This document shows, in pieces, positions 13,925 to 16,785 of a stretch of 16,785 nt of DNA. Made by a program: the position numbers and the translations under genes. Below the pieces are notes generated by a model, which saw only the letters and a list, made by a program, of their open reading frames with translations, ran no database searches and was not told where the DNA came from. Position 1 is the first letter of the stretch. Each line of letters opens with the position of its first letter. Origin of the DNA: JANQIV01 sp050117315 (GTDB taxonomy: Bacteria > Bacteroidota > Ignavibacteria > Ignavibacteriales > Melioribacteraceae); assembly GCA_050117315.1 (NCBI GenBank), contig JASFMY010000142.1, forward strand, positions 1-16,785, read 5' to 3'.

Positions 13925-14836
13925 ATGAAGACATCAAAAAATATCCGTTCCTTTAAAAACAGCGATTCAGAGTTCTTATCAAAGCATTATAAGCTGTTTG
14001 ACGAAATTTTCAGCGATCCGTTCAAAGGTTTTATGGAAGCCGAAATTTTCGAACAATTAAAAGAGAACTTTAACCTAACAACTAACCAACTGCTGGTGAA
14101 AATGTTACCTGCGGCAGAAATTTTTGTTAGAGCTCCTATTTCAAACTTTAATGTCGGGTCAATTGTATTGGCTGAATCCGGGAATTTGTATTTTGGTGCA
14201 AATATTGAGCTTGAAAATTGTCCATTGCAGGTAACTATACATTCGGAACAGGCTGCTATTATAAATGCCGTACTGCATAAAGAAAGAAGTATTAGAACCC
14301 TGGCAACATCCGTTACGCCATGTGGTCATTGCAGGCAGTTCATTAATGAATTAAACTCAGCGAATACAATAAAAATTTTACTCTGTGACGAACAAGAGTT
14401 AACATTGGATAATTTTTTCCCAAACGGGTTCGGACCCGGTGACCTGGGAAACAGTAAGGGTTTGATGGATAAATATTTTCAAGAACTTGAAATAGATTTT
14501 GTTCCGTCGCTCATGGAATCGGAAGCGTTAATGCAGGCTAAGTTTTCTTATTCACCTTATACAAAAACATTTTCCGGCGCTGCTTTTAAATTAAAAACGG
14601 GCGAAATTTTCCATGGAACTTATATTGAAAATGTTGCATTCAATCCTTCTGTAACCCCGATTAGTTCAGCTTTAGTTCATTGTATAATGTCGGGCAAAGA
14701 TATTAACGACATATCCGAAGCTGTTTTAATTGAAGATAAAGATGTACCGAACAGTCAGATAGAATTTTCAAAAATTATTTTAAAATCAATATCTGCCGTA
14801 GAATTGCAGGTAAAAACTGCAGTAAAAATTAATTGA
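13925..14836 (+). CDS. cdd: cytidine deaminase, two-domain E. coli type
   Basis: A 303-aa enzyme that deaminates cytidine and deoxycytidine to uridine and deoxyuridine in pyrimidine salvage. It matches the long, dimeric E. coli-type Cdd (about 294 aa), not the short tetrameric type (about 130-160 aa). The active site is complete: HSEQAAI with zinc ligand H106 and catalytic E108, and TPCGHCRQFINEL with ligands C133 and C136. APISNFNVGSI (70-80) and YFGANIE (89-95) are the substrate-binding segments, and NGFGPGDLG (167-175) precedes the C-terminal half. The second domain (about 206-303; SPYTKTFSGAAF, YIENVAFNP) is the catalytically inactive copy, as expected. No clear Shine-Dalgarno precedes the ATG. 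It is divergent from the MFS/ABC unit. Confidence 0.93.
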   Translation: MKTSKNIRSFKNSDSEFLSKHYKLFDEIFSDPFKGFMEAEIFEQLKENFNLTTNQLLVKMLPAAEIFVRAPISNFNVGSIVLAESGNLYFGANIELENCPLQVTIHSEQAAIINAVLHKERSIRTLATSVTPCGHCRQFINELNSANTIKILLCDEQELTLDNFFPNGFGPGDLGNSKGLMDKYFQELEIDFVPSLMESEALMQAKFSYSPYTKTFSGAAFKLKTGEIFHGTYIENVAFNPSVTPISSALVHCIMSGKDINDISEAVLIEDKDVPNSQIEFSKIILKSISAVELQVKTAVKIN

Positions 14837-14956
14837 ATGAATTTCTAAAAAATTTTTAGCGAATCATGCGCAACTTTTATGCTTTAACAGGTTATTCAAT
14901 TGTCATTCCTTTTCGGTGTAGTAGTAAGAAACTTTTAACAAAATTAAGGAGGAACT

Positions 14957-15430
14957 ATGCCGGGTACAACATTAAAAAATTATCTAGATGAACACGGTAT
15001 AAAATACGTAAATATCAAACACTCTCAAGCTTACACAGCGCAAGAGATAGCAGCTTCGGCGCACATCAAAGGGAAAGGCTTTGCCAAAACTGTTCTTATT
15101 AAAATTGACGGGCAGATGGCAATGGCTGTTTTACCGGGTTCGTACAAAGTAGACTTTGATATGCTTAAAGAAGCGCTTGGAACAGACAAAGTAAGATTAG
15201 CCAACGAACAGGAGTTTAAAGATAAATTCCCGGGCTGCGAAGTAGGTGCAATGCCGCCGTTCGGCAACATTTACGGGCTTGATGTTTATGTGGCTGCAAG
15301 CTTGGTGGAAGACGAAGAAATAGCGTTTAATGCCGGGACTCATACTGAATTAATCCGGTTGGCTTATAAAGATTTTGAAAAATTGGTGCGTCCAAAGATT
15401 GTTCGTTTTTCCTTCAAGTCGATAGTTTAG
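14957..15430 (+). CDS. YbaK/prolyl-tRNA-synthetase-associated domain protein (aminoacyl-tRNA deacylase)
   Basis: A 157-aa stand-alone editing domain that should hydrolyse mischarged aminoacyl-tRNAs in trans. Family marks: the conserved lysine in FAKTVLIKIDG (K44), the signature VGAMPPFGN (96-104), and GTHTELIRLAYKDFEKLV (127-144) with the GT-H motif. The start at MPGTTL has an excellent ribosome site (AAGGAGG, 5 nt before the ATG). The gene stands alone 120 bp after cdd and 106 bp before a lipoprotein gene. Which aminoacyl-tRNA it edits (Ala/Cys-tRNA-Pro or another) cannot be read from the sequence. The domain is complete. Confidence 0.88.
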   Translation: MPGTTLKNYLDEHGIKYVNIKHSQAYTAQEIAASAHIKGKGFAKTVLIKIDGQMAMAVLPGSYKVDFDMLKEALGTDKVRLANEQEFKDKFPGCEVGAMPPFGNIYGLDVYVAASLVEDEEIAFNAGTHTELIRLAYKDFEKLVRPKIVRFSFKSIV

Positions 15431-15536
15431 CGTTATTAAATTATAAACACTTTTTTATTATGTTGATTTGGGAACTATCAATCTATATTTTCAAATATTC
15501 TTTATAGTGGTATCCCAATTTTGAAGAGGAATATCT

Positions 15537-16352
15537 ATGATAAAAAAATATTCACTACTTGGAATTATTTTGTTTGCTGTTGCAGCCCTAATAAGCTGCT
15601 CTGATGATAATGGAGATAGTCCTACTGAATCTACCAACCCGCTGGCGGGAGTATGGCATCTGCAAAAAATTGTCTTACATGAATCCGAAGAAATCGAGGT
15701 TGTTCCTTACAACGCATTGGCTCAAGTAATATTTAATTTGAATGAAGACGGCAGCTACGAAATTACAACTACATCACTAGTAGACACTACAACGGATACC
15801 GGAAGTTGGGCTTCAACGGAAACAACAATTACTTTTGATTCCGATACCGAAGGAACGCCTAATCTAACAATTAATTATACCAAAGACGGCGATGAAATAA
15901 CTGCCACCGGTGAACTTAACTTTAGCGATGACCCGGATGCAGAACCAATCAATGCAACAATAATACTGGCACAAACTGCTCCAACTGGTGTCCAGGTTAC
16001 GCTTAATTCTTACGAAGAATTATTTGTAGGTCAATGGGACATGGAACAAGTTGATTTTGAACAAAACGGGCTGAATGTTACTATAACTGCTCAGAACGGC
16101 GTTTTAATTGCTGTTGCATCTTTTGCAGATAGTAAAATATTTATCTTAACTATTTCAACTGCTGAGGGTAATGACGTCCAGGGCGGATTGTGGGGTGCAA
16201 CTTCAACCGATTTAATTTTCATTGATGATAGTTTCGAAGTTCAAACCGTCCCTTATGAATTGCTTGAAAATAATACCGTAGCAAAAATTAATTTACCTTA
16301 TGAGTACGGCGGTACTGAATACTCTGCTGTTTGGACTTTTAGTAAACAATAA
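15537..16352 (+). CDS. lipocalin-like lipoprotein with two tandem domains
   Basis: A 271-aa lipoprotein: signal peptide with lipobox LISC (lipidated C21), then an acidic Ser/Asp-rich linker (SDDNGDSP), which in Bacteroidota often favours outer-membrane or surface placement. Two similar beta-rich domains follow. The first begins NPLAGVWHLQKIVL (34 on), with FNLNEDGSYEITTTS and the GSWASTETTITFDSD strands. The second begins ELFVGQWDMEQVDFEQNG (about 160 on) and ends YSAVWTFSKQ. The G-x-W start and 'F--DGSY----GSW----- I-F' order are typical of the bacterial lipocalin-like domains of unknown ligand. A good ribosome site (GAAGAGGAA) precedes the ATG. It ends in a strong hairpin shared with the convergent gene. 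Function is unknown beyond a surface/periplasmic ligand-binding or structural role. Confidence 0.75.
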   Translation: MIKKYSLLGIILFAVAALISCSDDNGDSPTESTNPLAGVWHLQKIVLHESEEIEVVPYNALAQVIFNLNEDGSYEITTTSLVDTTTDTGSWASTETTITFDSDTEGTPNLTINYTKDGDEITATGELNFSDDPDAEPINATIILAQTAPTGVQVTLNSYEELFVGQWDMEQVDFEQNGLNVTITAQNGVLIAVASFADSKIFILTISTAEGNDVQGGLWGATSTDLIFIDDSFEVQTVPYELLENNTVAKINLPYEYGGTEYSAVWTFSKQ

Positions 16353-16362
16353 GATTTTAACT

Positions 16363-16384
16363 CTGCCGGGTTTATTCCCGGCAG
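16363..16384. terminator. hairpin between convergent genes, probable bidirectional terminator
   Basis: CTGCCGGG (16363-16370) and CCCGGCAG (16377-16384) form a perfect 8-bp GC-rich stem around TTTATT. It lies 11 bp past the lipoprotein stop and 15 bp past the stop of the minus-strand gene. The T-tracts are poor (ATATTATAG on plus, AGTTAAAATC on minus), so termination is likely but not textbook. Confidence 0.65.
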
Positions 16385-16399
16385 ATATTATAGAAAAGC

Positions 16400-16785
16400 C
16401 TACTTTTGCAAAACCAGCTTTATTGTTTTTATTTTTGAACCTGCCAGCATACGTACAAAATAAATACTGCTCGATAAACCTTCCGGCTTCCACTGCAATT
16501 GATGTTCTCCCTCAGTTTGATATTCATTCACCAATGTTTCTATTTTTTCTCCGAGAAGGTTGTAGATATCAAGAGTAACCTGTCCTGCTTGCGGTAGGCT
16601 GTAACTAATTGTTGTTGATGGGTTAAAGGGATTGGGGTAATTCTGATATAGTTGAAAATTGTTGGGTACATTCGTTTGATTATTTCTGACAGACGTTATA
16701 TTTGTTGAATTTTCATACCACGCAATTTTGCTGTCAAACTTTGATGATGATAAAACGTCAATATCGCCGTCATTATCTAAATCAC
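16400..16785 (-). CDS. C-terminal part of a T9SS-secreted VCBS/FG-GAP-type repeat protein (partial)
   Basis: The right edge cuts this gene; 127 codons plus stop (TAG, 16402-16400) are visible. The start of the visible part, DLDNDGDIDVLSSSKFDSKI followed by AWYEN, is the end of an FG-GAP/VCBS beta-propeller repeat (calcium-binding 'D-D-GD-D' motif). A short linker leads into a type A T9SS sorting domain: LYQNYPNPFNPSTTISYSLP, VTLDIYNLLGEKIETLVN, LSSSIYFVRMLAG, ending KTIKLVLQK. It is a surface-exposed or secreted protein exported by T9SS. The sorting domain lacks the palindromic insertion seen in the amylase. No function can be given for the missing N-terminal part. Confidence 0.85.
   Translation of the reverse strand, partial: DLDNDGDIDVLSSSKFDSKIAWYENSTNITSVRNNQTNVPNNFQLYQNYPNPFNPSTTISYSLPQAGQVTLDIYNLLGEKIETLVNEYQTEGEHQLQWKPEGLSSSIYFVRMLAGSKIKTIKLVLQK

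Noticed and set aside
14846..14861. CTAAAAAATTTTTAG palindrome as a terminator of cdd
   Set aside because: A pure A/T stem without a U-tract is weak and expected by chance in this AT-rich gap.
15031..15270. Minus-strand 79-codon open frame
   Set aside because: It lies wholly antisense to the YbaK-type gene, which has clear family motifs and a strong ribosome site.
16300..16578. Plus-strand 92-codon open frame
   Set aside because: It crosses the terminator hairpin and is antisense to the T9SS sorting domain of the convergent gene.
1..16785. CRISPR array, tRNA or rRNA genes
   Set aside because: No regularly spaced direct repeats with unique spacers and no tRNA or rRNA signature sequences were seen; the only tandem repeat is the two-unit 42-bp one.

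Overview
The window looks like a chromosomal segment of a low-GC member of the Bacteroidota/Chlorobi lineage, most likely Ignavibacteria or a relative. Two proteins (612-3494 and the partial gene at 16400-16785) end in a type IX secretion (T9SS) C-terminal sorting domain with the NYPNPFNP motif. Other matching traits are an outer-membrane receptor-like barrel, a lipobox lipoprotein, a bacillithiol-reductase-like (YpdA) remnant and AT-rich intergenic DNA. The lineage is an inference from these signatures.

Layout. 1-540 is a decayed IS4/IS1634-like transposase. 612-5580 (minus) holds a TonB-receptor-like barrel protein followed by a secreted GH13 amylase. 5776-6069 (plus) is an HU-family DNA-binding protein, whose terminator overlaps the 3' end of a small convergent membrane protein (6073-6594). 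6803-8398 is a scar: a frameshifted, C-terminally truncated ypdA faces a Rad50/RecF-like ATPase that has lost its C-terminal half, and a 2 x 42 bp tandem repeat sits between them. 8616-9005 (minus) is an unrecognised 129-aa protein preceded by a compact three-way-junction RNA candidate. 9392-9964 is a small outer-membrane barrel protein. 10080-13833 (minus) is a tightly packed four-gene unit: AmpG-like MFS permease, ABC ATPase, ABC-2 permease, LolA-like periplasmic protein. 13925-16352 (plus) carries a two-domain cytidine deaminase, a YbaK-type aminoacyl-tRNA deacylase and a lipocalin-like lipoprotein. A convergent T9SS-cargo gene runs off the right edge.

How the genes fit together. The amylase is probably exported by T9SS and degrades alpha-glucans outside the cell; the barrel protein just upstream could take up or bind something related. 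The MFS/ABC/LolA-like unit is spaced as an operon and suggests envelope work (muropeptide recycling, lipid or lipoprotein handling). The remaining intact genes are mostly housekeeping.

The least explained parts are a 48-bp imperfect palindrome inserted in frame in the amylase sorting domain, the structured RNA candidate at 9037-9101 with alternative pairing partners on both sides, and the gene-decay scar at 6803-7560. I found no CRISPR array, tRNA, rRNA or intact mobile element, and no convincing new defence system; the truncated ATPase is the only possible trace of one.
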